Below are positions 27,955 through 36,104 of a stretch of DNA of 64,000 nucleotides, one piece after another. Source of the DNA: Elusimicrobiota bacterium (GTDB lineage Bacteria; Elusimicrobiota; Elusimicrobia; Elusimicrobiales; Elusimicrobiaceae); assembly GCA_029008615.1 (NCBI GenBank), contig JAQXJI010000007.1:107502-171501 (forward strand). Direction: 5' to 3'. Numbering within the stretch: the stretch's first letter is position 1; each line of letters starts with the position of its first letter. Both the position numbers and the translations under genes were made by a program. The notes under the pieces were generated by a model. It saw only the letters and a program-made list of their open reading frames with translations. It did no database searches and was not told where the DNA came from.

Positions 27955-29932
27955 CGGGGACTTCCTCAAAATAAAAAGAATTAAGAATATTGTTTGCGTC
28001 AAGCGCTGTTTTTAACTTTCTTTCAACCTCGTTGGGGCGCCACGGCGCGAAAGGCAAGGGCTTTGCCGCTTTGGGTTTATACGGCAAAAGCCTTATTGTC
28101 AATGAAGTTACTATGCCGTAAACGCCGCGTGAGCCGGAAAACAATGCGGTTAAATCGTAGCCTGCGGTATTTTTGACGTATTTCCCGCCGTATCGTATAA
28201 AACTTCCGTCGGGCAAAATTATGTCTAGCGCGGTAACATAATCTTTAAGTTCCGCAGCGGTTTTTGCGCAAAATTCCCCTCCCAAGCTGCCTTTGCCGGG
28301 CGCAAACGGCAAAAAAAGATTTTCTTTTTCTAACTCTTTGGCCAAAACTTTTACGTTTATGCCGGGTTCCGCGGTAAGAGTGTAATTCGTTTTATCCACT
28401 TCGATTATTTTGTCCAAGTTTTTTAAACTTAAAAGATTTTTCCCTTTAAGTTTTATTTTCGTGTTAAGTCCGCAGACGTTTAAAGTTGTTTTGCCGGCGT
28501 TGGCCTTTTTGACGGCTTCAATTAAAGGTTGTACTCTTTCGGGCGGTGTAAGTGTTTTTTTTGAGGCTGAAGCTATCGGCAGAATTTTGTCGGGATTGGC
28601 AAGATTTTTAGGGTCTAAAGCTTGTTTTATTTTTTTAAAGCAAGATAAAGTGCCGCCGTCGAACATCATCGCCATTGTGGCGCGTTTTTCCACACCGATG
28701 CCGTGTTCCGCGCTGATTGTACCCCCGCAGAGGCAGACTGCTTCGTGGATTTCTTTGATTGCCTTTTTGATTTGTGAAAGCTCATATAAATTGCCTTCGT
28801 TAAAGGCTATATTCGGGTGTAAATTGCCGTCGCCCGCGTGGAAGACCACCCCCGCCTTTAGGCCGTATTTGGCGAAAATGGCGGAAATCTTCGTTATTAT
28901 TTGCGGTAAATCAGTGCGGCTGACGGCGCAGTCTAAAGAAATCAGCCCGGTGCCGAGGCTTGCCAAAGCTGCGGCTGCGGAGAGCCTGCTTTGCCATAAG
29001 GCTTTTGCTTCTTCATCGTTATTGGCGGATTTGATGCTGAAAGCCTTTCTGTCGGCGCAAAATTTAAGTGCTTTTTCTGATTGCTCGGCGAGTTCACCTT
29101 TTTTGCCGTCAAGTTCTATTATCAGCAGGGCTTCCGCTTCAATGCCCGTCTGGGCGGCCTTTAAGTTCGCACCGTCCATAGCTTCAAGCGCGGAGGGTAT
29201 TATCCCCGCGGAAATAATATCTTTTACGCACAGCATAGTGCTTTGCAAATCCGGGAAGAATGCCAGTATAGTTTTTTTGTAAGGATTTTTGGGTTTTATT
29301 TTAACCCATAATCTTGAGGTTAAACCCAAAGTGCCTTCGCTCCTTACCAACAGGCGTAGAAGATCGGGCCCGGGGGCATTTTTATCCAAGAGCAGAACTT
29401 CGCCGTTCGGTAAGATAAACTCGGCCTTTAACAGATTGGCGGAAGTCGCCCCGTATTTTAAAGTTTTGGGCCCGCCCGCACCTAAAGCGGCATTCCCGCC
29501 TACGGTGGAAAATTCCTTACTGGCGGGATCTGGCGCATAAAAGAAGCCGTATTTCTCCAAAGCTTTTTGCAAATTCCCGTTTACCGCGCCGCATTGAACA
29601 ACGGCGTATTTTTCTTCCGTGTTGATTTGTTCTATTTTATCCAAATGATTAAGATTAAGTACGGCACCGCCTTTAATGGCTATTGCGCCGCCATCGTGAT
29701 TGGTTGCGGCCGCGCGCGGTACAAAGGGAATATCAAAAGAATTTAAAATTTTTATGAGTTCCGGCAGTTTGGAAATATCCTTGATTTCCAAAACGGCGTC
29801 TGGCAGGCTTTTTACCGGGCTTCCGTCAAAACTGTTAAGCAGCAAAGCCGTCTTGTTTGTAAGAGTATTGTGCGCGCCCAAAAGCCTTTGTACGGCTTTT
29901 TTGGCTTTGTCAAATCTGTTAAGTTTAATCAT
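27944..29932 (-). CDS. GlcD-GlcE fusion: FAD-linked glycolate/lactate-type oxidase
   Basis: About 662 residues, far longer than GlcD (near 490). The first two thirds are GlcD-like: an FAD-binding PCMH domain (FVPRAAATNHDGG, DPASKEFSTVGGNAALGAGG) and an FAD-oxidase C-terminal domain (HAGDGNLHPN, GGTISAEHGIGVEKR). The last 190 residues form a second PCMH-like FAD domain (LTAEPGINVKVLAKEL, LPFAPGKGSLGGEF, GYDLTALFSGSRG), matching GlcE. With the GlcF-like gene next to it, this makes a complete GlcDEF-type complex from two genes. Start ATG at 29932; a TTG further up is unlikely. Confidence 0.85.
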   Translation of the reverse strand: MIKLNRFDKAKKAVQRLLGAHNTLTNKTALLLNSFDGSPVKSLPDAVLEIKDISKLPELIKILNSFDIPFVPRAAATNHDGGAIAIKGGAVLNLNHLDKIEQINTEEKYAVVQCGAVNGNLQKALEKYGFFYAPDPASKEFSTVGGNAALGAGGPKTLKYGATSANLLKAEFILPNGEVLLLDKNAPGPDLLRLLVRSEGTLGLTSRLWVKIKPKNPYKKTILAFFPDLQSTMLCVKDIISAGIIPSALEAMDGANLKAAQTGIEAEALLIIELDGKKGELAEQSEKALKFCADRKAFSIKSANNDEEAKALWQSRLSAAAALASLGTGLISLDCAVSRTDLPQIITKISAIFAKYGLKAGVVFHAGDGNLHPNIAFNEGNLYELSQIKKAIKEIHEAVCLCGGTISAEHGIGVEKRATMAMMFDGGTLSCFKKIKQALDPKNLANPDKILPIASASKKTLTPPERVQPLIEAVKKANAGKTTLNVCGLNTKIKLKGKNLLSLKNLDKIIEVDKTNYTLTAEPGINVKVLAKELEKENLFLPFAPGKGSLGGEFCAKTAAELKDYVTALDIILPDGSFIRYGGKYVKNTAGYDLTALFSGSRGVYGIVTSLTIRLLPYKPKAAKPLPFAPWRPNEVERKLKTALDANNILNSFYFEEVPDEN

Positions 29933-29958
29933 TAATATTACTATTATAGTATTTACAT

Positions 29959-29967
29959 TGGTATAAT
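29959..29967 (+). promoter_or_regulatory. Extended -10 promoter, probably leaderless, for the PPP phosphatase
   Basis: TGgTATAAT ends 6 nt before the ATG at 29974, and there is no Shine-Dalgarno. On the opposite strand TATAAT (29948-29943) lies 10 nt before the GlcDE start, so this 41-bp gap holds divergent promoters. Confidence 0.6.
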
Positions 29968-29973
29968 TAAAAT

Positions 29974-30771
29974 ATGGCAAAAAGCAAACTCCGCAAGGTT
30001 TATGTTATAGGCGACGCTCACGGCGATTATTATTCTTTCAGCGCGGTTTTGATTTCCGCCGGAATTATGGATCCGGAGCTTAACTGGCGCGGAGGAAAGT
30101 CCACCCTTGTGCAAATAGGCGATATATTAGATAGAGGCGACAGCCCCCTTGAAATAGACCGCCTTTTGGACGTGCTCGCTTTGCAGGCTAAAAAATCCGG
30201 CGGGCGTGTTGTAAGGCTTGTCGGCAATCACGAACTTGAAATTTTAAGGAAGAATTATTTTATAACTTCCCTGCCGTACTTCCAGATTGAAGCGTTCCGC
30301 AAAAAACTGATAAGGGGCATTCTTTCCGGTGCCTGGCAGGCGGCATTCTCGGCCAGGAATTATCTGTTTACGCACGCCGGGGTCTGCGACGGCCTTTATC
30401 CGGTCTTAAAGGAAGAAATCGGCCTTAAAAAGCCGAGCCTTTCCAAAATAGCCGATCATATAAACGACGTTTTTTACGACGCCGTAAAAAACGAATCTTA
30501 TCATCACGCTATTTTTAACGTCAGCCGGTTGCGCGGCGGAAAGGACAGATACGGCGGCATTTTTTGGGAGGATTTGTCTTCTTTAATAAAAGAACACTCA
30601 TATTTGCCTTATAAGCAAGTGGTTGGGCATACGCGGACGGGCAAAATAGTTCGCAGCGAAGACGGAAAGATTTTAGCCGTAGACGTAGGTATGGAAAAGG
30701 TTTTTGCCGGAAAATTTGAATATTTGGAATTTAACGCCGAGGGAAACCCCGAAGCGGTTGGAGTGGAATAA
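29974..30771 (+). CDS. PPP-family serine/threonine-type metallophosphatase
   Basis: A 265-residue calcineurin-like phosphoesterase of the PPP type. The three signature blocks are GDAHGD (residues 13-18), GDILDRG (near 46) and GNHE (near 84), plus the later metal His in FTHAG and VGHTRTG. It resembles bacterial Shewanella-type PPP (Shelph) phosphatases. It might act on phosphoproteins or small molecules. Overlaps mazG by one base (TAATG), giving an operon of phosphatase, mazG and an outer-membrane barrel. Confidence 0.85.
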   Translation: MAKSKLRKVYVIGDAHGDYYSFSAVLISAGIMDPELNWRGGKSTLVQIGDILDRGDSPLEIDRLLDVLALQAKKSGGRVVRLVGNHELEILRKNYFITSLPYFQIEAFRKKLIRGILSGAWQAAFSARNYLFTHAGVCDGLYPVLKEEIGLKKPSLSKIADHINDVFYDAVKNESYHHAIFNVSRLRGGKDRYGGIFWEDLSSLIKEHSYLPYKQVVGHTRTGKIVRSEDGKILAVDVGMEKVFAGKFEYLEFNAEGNPEAVGVE

Positions 30772-31187
30772 TGAAAAACGATAAAGAAGCCTGCCGATTG
30801 TTCGGCGAACTTAACGATACCCTTTTTGCTTTGCGCGCGCCCGGCGGATGCCAGTGGGACAGAGCCCAAACGCATAAAAGCCTTATCAAAAACCTGCGCG
30901 AAGAAAGCCAGGAAGCGATTGATGCCATAGAAAATGAAGATGACGAAAACCTTTGCGAAGAACTCGGCGATGTTCTCTTGCAAGTGATTTTCCACGCTGC
31001 GATAGCGGAAGAGCAAAACAGATTTTCCATCAGGGATGTAATAAACGGCATAAACCAAAAACTCATACGCCGTCATCCGCACGTTTTCGGAGGGGAAAAG
31101 GCTTCCACCCCGGAAGAAGCTTTGGCTTTATGGAAAGCCGCCAAAGCCAAAGAGAAGGCTTTGAAATCGGCAAAAAAAGAGAAATAA
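30771..31187 (+). CDS. mazG: MazG-type NTP pyrophosphohydrolase (single domain)
   Basis: A 138-residue all-alpha pyrophosphohydrolase. It carries the MazG opening (APGGCQWDRAQTHKSL), the metal-binding EESQEA and EELGDVLLQ helices, and the RRHPHVFG end. E. coli MazG has two such domains; this is one. MazG removes non-canonical or excess NTPs to the NMP. It is coupled to the phosphatase upstream and immediately precedes the barrel gene. Confidence 0.92.
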   Translation: MKNDKEACRLFGELNDTLFALRAPGGCQWDRAQTHKSLIKNLREESQEAIDAIENEDDENLCEELGDVLLQVIFHAAIAEEQNRFSIRDVINGINQKLIRRHPHVFGGEKASTPEEALALWKAAKAKEKALKSAKKEK

Positions 31188-31850
31188 ATGAATATAATAA
31201 AATCCGCTTTTGTTTTTGCCGTGTGTTTTTTATGCGCGGGATTGTCCTCGGGACAGAACTTTAACGGGAATTCCGCTTACCCGATGGAATTTTCCATATA
31301 CGGAGGGGTTTCTTCTTCAGATACGGAAAAGGAAGTTAACGGAGTTAAAGCCGATTTCGGCGGCGGCGGATTTTCCGCCGGTTTTACCGGGCTCGGTTTT
31401 ATAAACGATTATTTTGCCGCCGGGCTTGATTTCAGCTACTCTAATGATGGCTACGGCAAAAGCGTTGACTTGGGCGGGACGGATACGGATTTCCGTTTGG
31501 AGCGTTACAGACCGCTTTTCTTAACTAAAGTTTATTTTCTGCCGCCGGCAAAATCAAAAATATCTCTTTACGCTCCGCTCGGCGTTGGCCTTGAATTTGC
31601 GCGTATTAGTAAAAGAGAGAGTAATAATAATGACGATAAACTCTACGACACTTTGGCCGGTTTCGCTTTAACCGCCGGTTTGGGTGTGGAATTTAATTTC
31701 CGCAATAATACTTTCATCGCCTTTGAGGGAAGATACAACTGGGCGAGGTTTATCGGCTCAAACGATTATGACATTACCCACGCGGGCGGTTTTTCCGGAG
31801 CAGTAAAATTAGGTATGCGTTTTAATTCCTATTACGATTTTTGGGATTAA
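31188..31850 (+). CDS. Small outer-membrane beta-barrel protein
   Basis: A 220-residue protein with a signal peptide (ending near LSSGQNF) followed by alternating strands and turns typical of an 8-stranded OmpA/OmpW-like barrel (MEFSIYGGVSSSD, FLTKVYFLPPAKSKISLYAPLGVGLEFA, FIAFEGRYNW). It ends SYYDFWD. No specific function can be read. It starts directly after the mazG stop, and its own stop overlaps the convergent ankyrin stop in a shared TTAA. Confidence 0.75.
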   Translation: MNIIKSAFVFAVCFLCAGLSSGQNFNGNSAYPMEFSIYGGVSSSDTEKEVNGVKADFGGGGFSAGFTGLGFINDYFAAGLDFSYSNDGYGKSVDLGGTDTDFRLERYRPLFLTKVYFLPPAKSKISLYAPLGVGLEFARISKRESNNNDDKLYDTLAGFALTAGLGVEFNFRNNTFIAFEGRYNWARFIGSNDYDITHAGGFSGAVKLGMRFNSYYDFWD

Positions 31851-33754
31851 GCCTTTTGCTTCGTAAAAACTTTCTTCAAAAGTTCGTAAACTTTTTTATT
31901 GCCGTTGCTTTGGGCATATTGTAAAAGCGCTCTTGTATCCGGCACGTTTGCACCGCTTTGCAACAGGAGTATAGGCACTTTTTCATTGGGGTTTTTGTTT
32001 GCCGCCGCCATAATTACGCTTGTGCCTTTTGAATCTACGGCGTTTACGTCCGCGCCGGCTTCTATCAAGGCTTGTATGGCGGGCAGATTTTTATTTGTAA
32101 GGACGGCCGTCATTAAAGGTGTATCACCGTTGTTGTTTGTCCCGTTGATGTCCGCGCCGGCTTCCACCAACAGATTAATCGGTTCCGCGGTTTTGCTGAA
32201 TGCGCCGGCCAGCATAAGCGCGTTGAATTGGCCTTGCATTAAAGCTTCCAGATTAAGTTCTTTTTCTTTTTTAAGCTCTCTTTTTAATGTCGGGATATCG
32301 TTTTTTCTTATTGCCGCGACCAAAGCTTTATTGTTAAACCAAATACTGTTATCGTTTTTGTCGTTGGCGTTTTTGCGCGCGGAAACTTCGGCGTTTATTT
32401 CCCCTATTAAAGCGTTGTAAACTTCTTTGTTCGGGTTTTGTGCGGCAAAATCTAAAGCGTGGCCCTCGTCAAGTTTATTCTTGCTCTTTTTAAACAAAGC
32501 CAGGGCGATTTTAGGCTCCTCATTGTTTGCCGCCGCCGTCAAAAGCGGCGTAAAACCCTGCCTGTTTTTTGCGTCTATATTGGCTTTGTTTTCCAACAAA
32601 AGTTCTATAATTTTGGGGTCTTTGGCGTATTTTGCCGCGGTTATCAGAGGGGTATCGCCGGGAATATTTTTGATGTTTACTTCCGCTCCGGATTTTATGA
32701 TAAACTCTATTAATTTTAAGTCTTTGTTTTCTTCTATAAGTTTAAAAAGCAAGGTGGAACCGTCCTTGTTGTAACCGGCGTTTATTTCGGCGCCGGCTTT
32801 AATCAAAGCGGTAATATTTTCCTGCTTTTCGGGCTGATTTTCCACTGCAGCCATAAGCGGGGTGCTTGCGTCTTTCGCGCGGATATTGGGATCGGCTTTG
32901 GCTTTCAGCAAAGCTTTAAGCCAAATATCTTCGCCCTGTTCGGACGCTTTATAAAGCATAGTTTTGCCGTTCTCGTCACGCGCGTTTAAGTCAACCCCGG
33001 CGCGCGCGAAAATAAAGAGTTTCTGAGGAGCTTTGTCATTTTCCAGCAAAGAAGCCGCGTCTTTGGTTGAGGACGGATCCTTTGCGCTAAGGTCCGTACG
33101 AGCGGCGGCCGCGGCTATTTGTTTTAAATCGCCCGAGGCCAAAGCCTCTTTAAAAGATTTGCTGCTATACCAAGGTATTTTGACCGTAAATCCTATTTTG
33201 TCTTTGAGTAAAGCCTGAACATCTTTATCGGAAAAACTTCCGTTTGAGGTTACTGCCCGTCGGAAAGCCTCACTTTCTCTGCCTTTTGCGCCCGCCGCAA
33301 GCAGTAAAAGCGGTACGTTTTTATTTTTGTTCTCGGCGGATAAAATCAGCGGAGTTTTGCCGGATGGATCGGCTTTTTCTATATCCGCGCCGGTCATAAT
33401 TATCAGTTTTGCTATATTGGGGTTGATATTGTTTTTTGCGGCCAAAAGAAGCGGAGTATACCCTTCTTTGTTTGCTTCTTCGGGGTTTGCGCCGGCTTCA
33501 AGCAGGACTTTTATTATTTGTGCGTCGCTGGTGTTTTTTATCGCTAAAGTTAAGGGGGTTTCGCCGTCTTTGTTTTTGCCTTTTACGTCTATGTTTGAGG
33601 TGTAAAGATATCCGCTGACGGAGTTGAAATCCGAAAGCAGCAAAGCTTTTACAAAAGCCTGATTGTTGTACCAAGCCTGATTTTTTGTTTCGGAAGAACA
33701 AGCCGTCAACAAAACTAAGTTCAAGAACAAAAAGACGCTTAAAAGGCGTTTCAT
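31847..33754 (-). CDS. Ankyrin-repeat lipoprotein
   Basis: A 635-residue lipoprotein (signal with LLTACS, Cys at about residue 19). The rest is almost wholly ankyrin repeats in two blocks, each opened by a similar segment (WYNNQAFVKALL, WYSSKSFKEALA, WFNNKALVAAIR), suggesting three ancient duplicated modules. Typical repeats are GETPLTLAIKNT, LLEAGANPEEANKEGYTPLL and LIEAGADVNAVDSKGTSVI. Likely a protein-binding scaffold anchored to an envelope membrane. An AAAGGGGGC site precedes the ATG. Confidence 0.87.
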   Translation of the reverse strand: MKRLLSVFLFLNLVLLTACSSETKNQAWYNNQAFVKALLLSDFNSVSGYLYTSNIDVKGKNKDGETPLTLAIKNTSDAQIIKVLLEAGANPEEANKEGYTPLLLAAKNNINPNIAKLIIMTGADIEKADPSGKTPLILSAENKNKNVPLLLLAAGAKGRESEAFRRAVTSNGSFSDKDVQALLKDKIGFTVKIPWYSSKSFKEALASGDLKQIAAAAARTDLSAKDPSSTKDAASLLENDKAPQKLFIFARAGVDLNARDENGKTMLYKASEQGEDIWLKALLKAKADPNIRAKDASTPLMAAVENQPEKQENITALIKAGAEINAGYNKDGSTLLFKLIEENKDLKLIEFIIKSGAEVNIKNIPGDTPLITAAKYAKDPKIIELLLENKANIDAKNRQGFTPLLTAAANNEEPKIALALFKKSKNKLDEGHALDFAAQNPNKEVYNALIGEINAEVSARKNANDKNDNSIWFNNKALVAAIRKNDIPTLKRELKKEKELNLEALMQGQFNALMLAGAFSKTAEPINLLVEAGADINGTNNNGDTPLMTAVLTNKNLPAIQALIEAGADVNAVDSKGTSVIMAAANKNPNEKVPILLLQSGANVPDTRALLQYAQSNGNKKVYELLKKVFTKQKA

Positions 33755-33764
33755 AAAGCCCCCT

Positions 33765-34832
33765 TTACGCTATTATTCCGCCGCCCAAGACGACGTCCCC
33801 GTCATAAAAAACCGCGCTTTGCCCCGCCGTTACGGACATTTGCGGTTCGTCAAAAGTAATTTTTACTTTGCCGCCTTCAAGCGGGCTTACCGTTGCCGCT
33901 GCGGGAATATGCTGGCGTCTTATTTTTACGAGGCATTTTATTTCGGCCTTCGGCTCGTTTACGGAACACCAGTTAACTTTGTTTGCTGTTAATTCGCGGG
34001 AAAACAAATCCTCTTTGTAACCGGCTATTATCTGATTGTTTTTTACGTCTATTTTTACGACGTAAAGAGGCCTTTCGCTTCCGCCGCCGGTAAGGCCCTT
34101 TCTTTTACCTATGGTATAGTTCCATACGCCTTGGTGTTCGCCCAGAACTTTGCCGGTTTTGTCTACTATTTTGCCGGGTTTCGGTTCAAATTTAAGAATG
34201 TCGTTGTAATCACCGCAGTAAAAATCCTGGCTGTCGGCTTTCTCGGCGACGGGCAAACCGTGTTTAAGAGCAAGCTCTCTTATTTCCGGTTTGGTGTAAG
34301 AACCGAGCGGAAATAAAATTTGCGAAAGCTGTTCTTGCCCTAAGCGGTAAAGGAAATAGCTTTGGTCTTTCTTGTCGTCTTTGCCTTTTTTGAGTCGCCA
34401 AAGTTTGGCGTTTTCGTCAAAATCCGTTACGGCGTAATGGCCCGTGGCAAACTTGTCAAAATCAATACCGTTTCTGCGCGCGCTTTTTGGCAGCGCGCCG
34501 AATTTTACGTAACTGTTGCACCATATACAGGGGTTTGGCGTACGCCCCGCTTTGTATTCATCTTTAAAATTGCCTAAGACTATTTGTTTGTATTCTTCGC
34601 GGCAGTCTATGACTTTAAAAGGTATTTTAAGGAAGTCCGCCACTTTTTGAGCTTCGGCGATATCTTCTTCTTCCGGGCCCAAACAGGCGTGGCCGGAAAC
34701 TTTCGGGGCGGGCATTGATTCATCCCAAATGGACATAATCGCCCCGATAACGTCATAGCCCTGCTCCTTTAAGAGGAGGGCCGCCATAGCGGAATCCACT
34801 CCGCCGCTTAAACCTACCAAAACTTTTTGCAT
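33765..34832 (-). CDS. mnmA: tRNA-specific 2-thiouridylase MnmA
   Basis: A 355-residue enzyme that thiolates U34 of Lys, Glu and Gln tRNAs using ATP. The PP-loop SGGVDSA is at residues 9-15. The two catalytic cysteines are in NPCIWCN and DFYCGDY (usually QDFCF-like, so the second motif is slightly divergent). GKRKGL and the C-terminal beta barrel follow. No Shine-Dalgarno; an extended -10 box lies 6 nt upstream. It sits 15 bp behind the GT9 gene but seems to have its own promoter. Confidence 0.94.
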   Translation of the reverse strand: MQKVLVGLSGGVDSAMAALLLKEQGYDVIGAIMSIWDESMPAPKVSGHACLGPEEEDIAEAQKVADFLKIPFKVIDCREEYKQIVLGNFKDEYKAGRTPNPCIWCNSYVKFGALPKSARRNGIDFDKFATGHYAVTDFDENAKLWRLKKGKDDKKDQSYFLYRLGQEQLSQILFPLGSYTKPEIRELALKHGLPVAEKADSQDFYCGDYNDILKFEPKPGKIVDKTGKVLGEHQGVWNYTIGKRKGLTGGGSERPLYVVKIDVKNNQIIAGYKEDLFSRELTANKVNWCSVNEPKAEIKCLVKIRRQHIPAAATVSPLEGGKVKITFDEPQMSVTAGQSAVFYDGDVVLGGGIIA

Positions 34833-34838
34833 AAATAT

Positions 34839-34847
34839 ATTCTATCA
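34839..34847 (-). promoter_or_regulatory. Extended -10 promoter, probably leaderless, for mnmA
   Basis: On the minus strand TGaTAGAAT ends 6 nt before the mnmA ATG, occupying the whole 15-bp gap to the GT9 gene. Confidence 0.6.
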
Positions 34848-35869
34848 TTAAAGTAGGTTTGTTAGTTCATTAAAAACAAGTTCGGGTTTCAAGTTTAATA
34901 AACATGGTGCGGTAACTGGGTTACAAGTTGTTTTGTCACAATATAAACAATCAAGGCCTTGTGCGCTTACAAGTCGATGCTTGGGGTTGCCAGCGGGATG
35001 CCAAGTGTTAGGATTGGTGATAGTTTGTATTGTAATTGTAGGCACGTTAAGCGCTATTGCTATATGTTTTGTGCCGGTGCATACAGTTACGGCTAAATTG
35101 AGAAAACTGATATAAGAGGAAAGTTGAGTTAAATTCTCACATTGCGGTATAAAAATATTTTTTGCGCCAAACGGACATATTCTTTTTGCAAAATCCTGCC
35201 CGTTCTTGTCAATAAATATGAAAATCTTAGCTTTTGTAGAATATTTTTGAATGATCAGCTCTGCAAGCCGTTTCCAGTTCTCTGCCGGCCACATTTTTAA
35301 TGGATGTGAACCCTGTGGCACAAAACCTATAAGAAGATTATCCGAAAAGATGTTATATTTTTTTAAAAAGACTTTTTTTATATCGTGTATATCGGGGGGA
35401 GAATCAACGTCATTTTAGGGAAAGTTTTTACTTCTTTAAATAGAATCCCTTCTAAGAATTTTATATGTCTGTTAGGCGCGTATGTTTGGTTGGTTGCGTA
35501 ATAGTCTGGTTGTATATTATAAATGCTGTGATATAGTTTTGGTTTTAAGAAGTAACCTCTTATTCTGTTTTTACATTTGCTTAAAGCGCAAATAAGGGCG
35601 GTTTTTTCAGTAGGATATAAATCTATTATAAAATCATACTTTTTCTTCCTTATTTCCGATATCAATTTTAACCACGGAGTTTTATTTATTATGTAGATTT
35701 TGTTTATATCGGGATTCCTTTCCAGTATTTCTGAGGCGGGATATTTAGCCAGGAAGTCTATCTCGGCATTTGAATGTTCTTTTTTTATTGCGCTTAAAAG
35801 TGGCGTGCATATTAGGGTGTCGCCTATCTTTTTTGTCATTATGACAAGTATTTTTAACGGTTTTTGCAT
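34848..35869 (-). pseudogene. GT9 glycosyltransferase (heptosyltransferase-like), frameshifted
   Basis: Two adjacent reading frames encode the halves of one GT9/WaaF-like ADP-heptose:LPS transferase. The N-terminal half (35378-35869) has ILVIMTKKIGDTLICTPLL and ends soon after MTLILPP. The C-terminal half (to 34848) has GFVPQGSHPLKMWPAENW and TGTKHIAIALNVPT. They join if the C6 tract at 35394-35399 (minus strand) gains one C, restoring a 340-residue protein of normal length. The rest is intact, so it is either phase-variable, recently broken, or a base-calling error. GGAG precedes the ATG at 35869. The leader upstream is highly structured. Confidence 0.8.
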
Positions 35870-35888
35870 TATTTACTCCATTGTTTAG

Positions 35889-36017
35889 TAACGGAATAAA
35901 TTTTTGCCAATAAACAACCCCCTCCTGTAAGGAGGTGTGTAAATGTACAATTATATTTAGTTCCGTTAGGATCGCCTTCTACGGCGATACTCTATATGCG
36001 TGACATATAGTCCTAAA
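35889..36017 (-). ncRNA. Structured leader RNA, copy A (proximal to the GT9 gene)
   Basis: Reading the minus strand, TTTAGGA (36017-36011) and TCCTAA close a three-way junction holding hairpin CTATATG/CATATAG and hairpin ATCGCC/GGCGAT, joined by AGT. The tail CCTAACGGAACTAA follows. Its TAACGGA can instead pair with TCCGTTA (35895-35889) next to the GT9 ribosome binding site, around hairpin CCTCCT/AGGAGG. Copy B has the same fold with different stem sequences. Likely a cis-regulatory RNA of the GT9 gene; class not recognised. Confidence 0.6.
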
Positions 36018-36055
36018 GTAATTGTTGTATTGTTTAGGCTGAATATTGAGAGCAT

Positions 36056-36104
36056 AAAAAAGCGATGGTATATTAGCCTAACGGAGTACCAATAAAACCA
36101 TCGC
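36056..36104 (-). terminator. Intrinsic terminator inside the GT9 leader
   Basis: Minus strand: GCGATGGT (36104-36097) pairs with ACCATCGC (36069-36062), followed directly by six T (36061-36056). The 27-nt loop contains the TCCGTTAGGC arm of the competing structure, so termination and that structure exclude each other. Confidence 0.65.
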
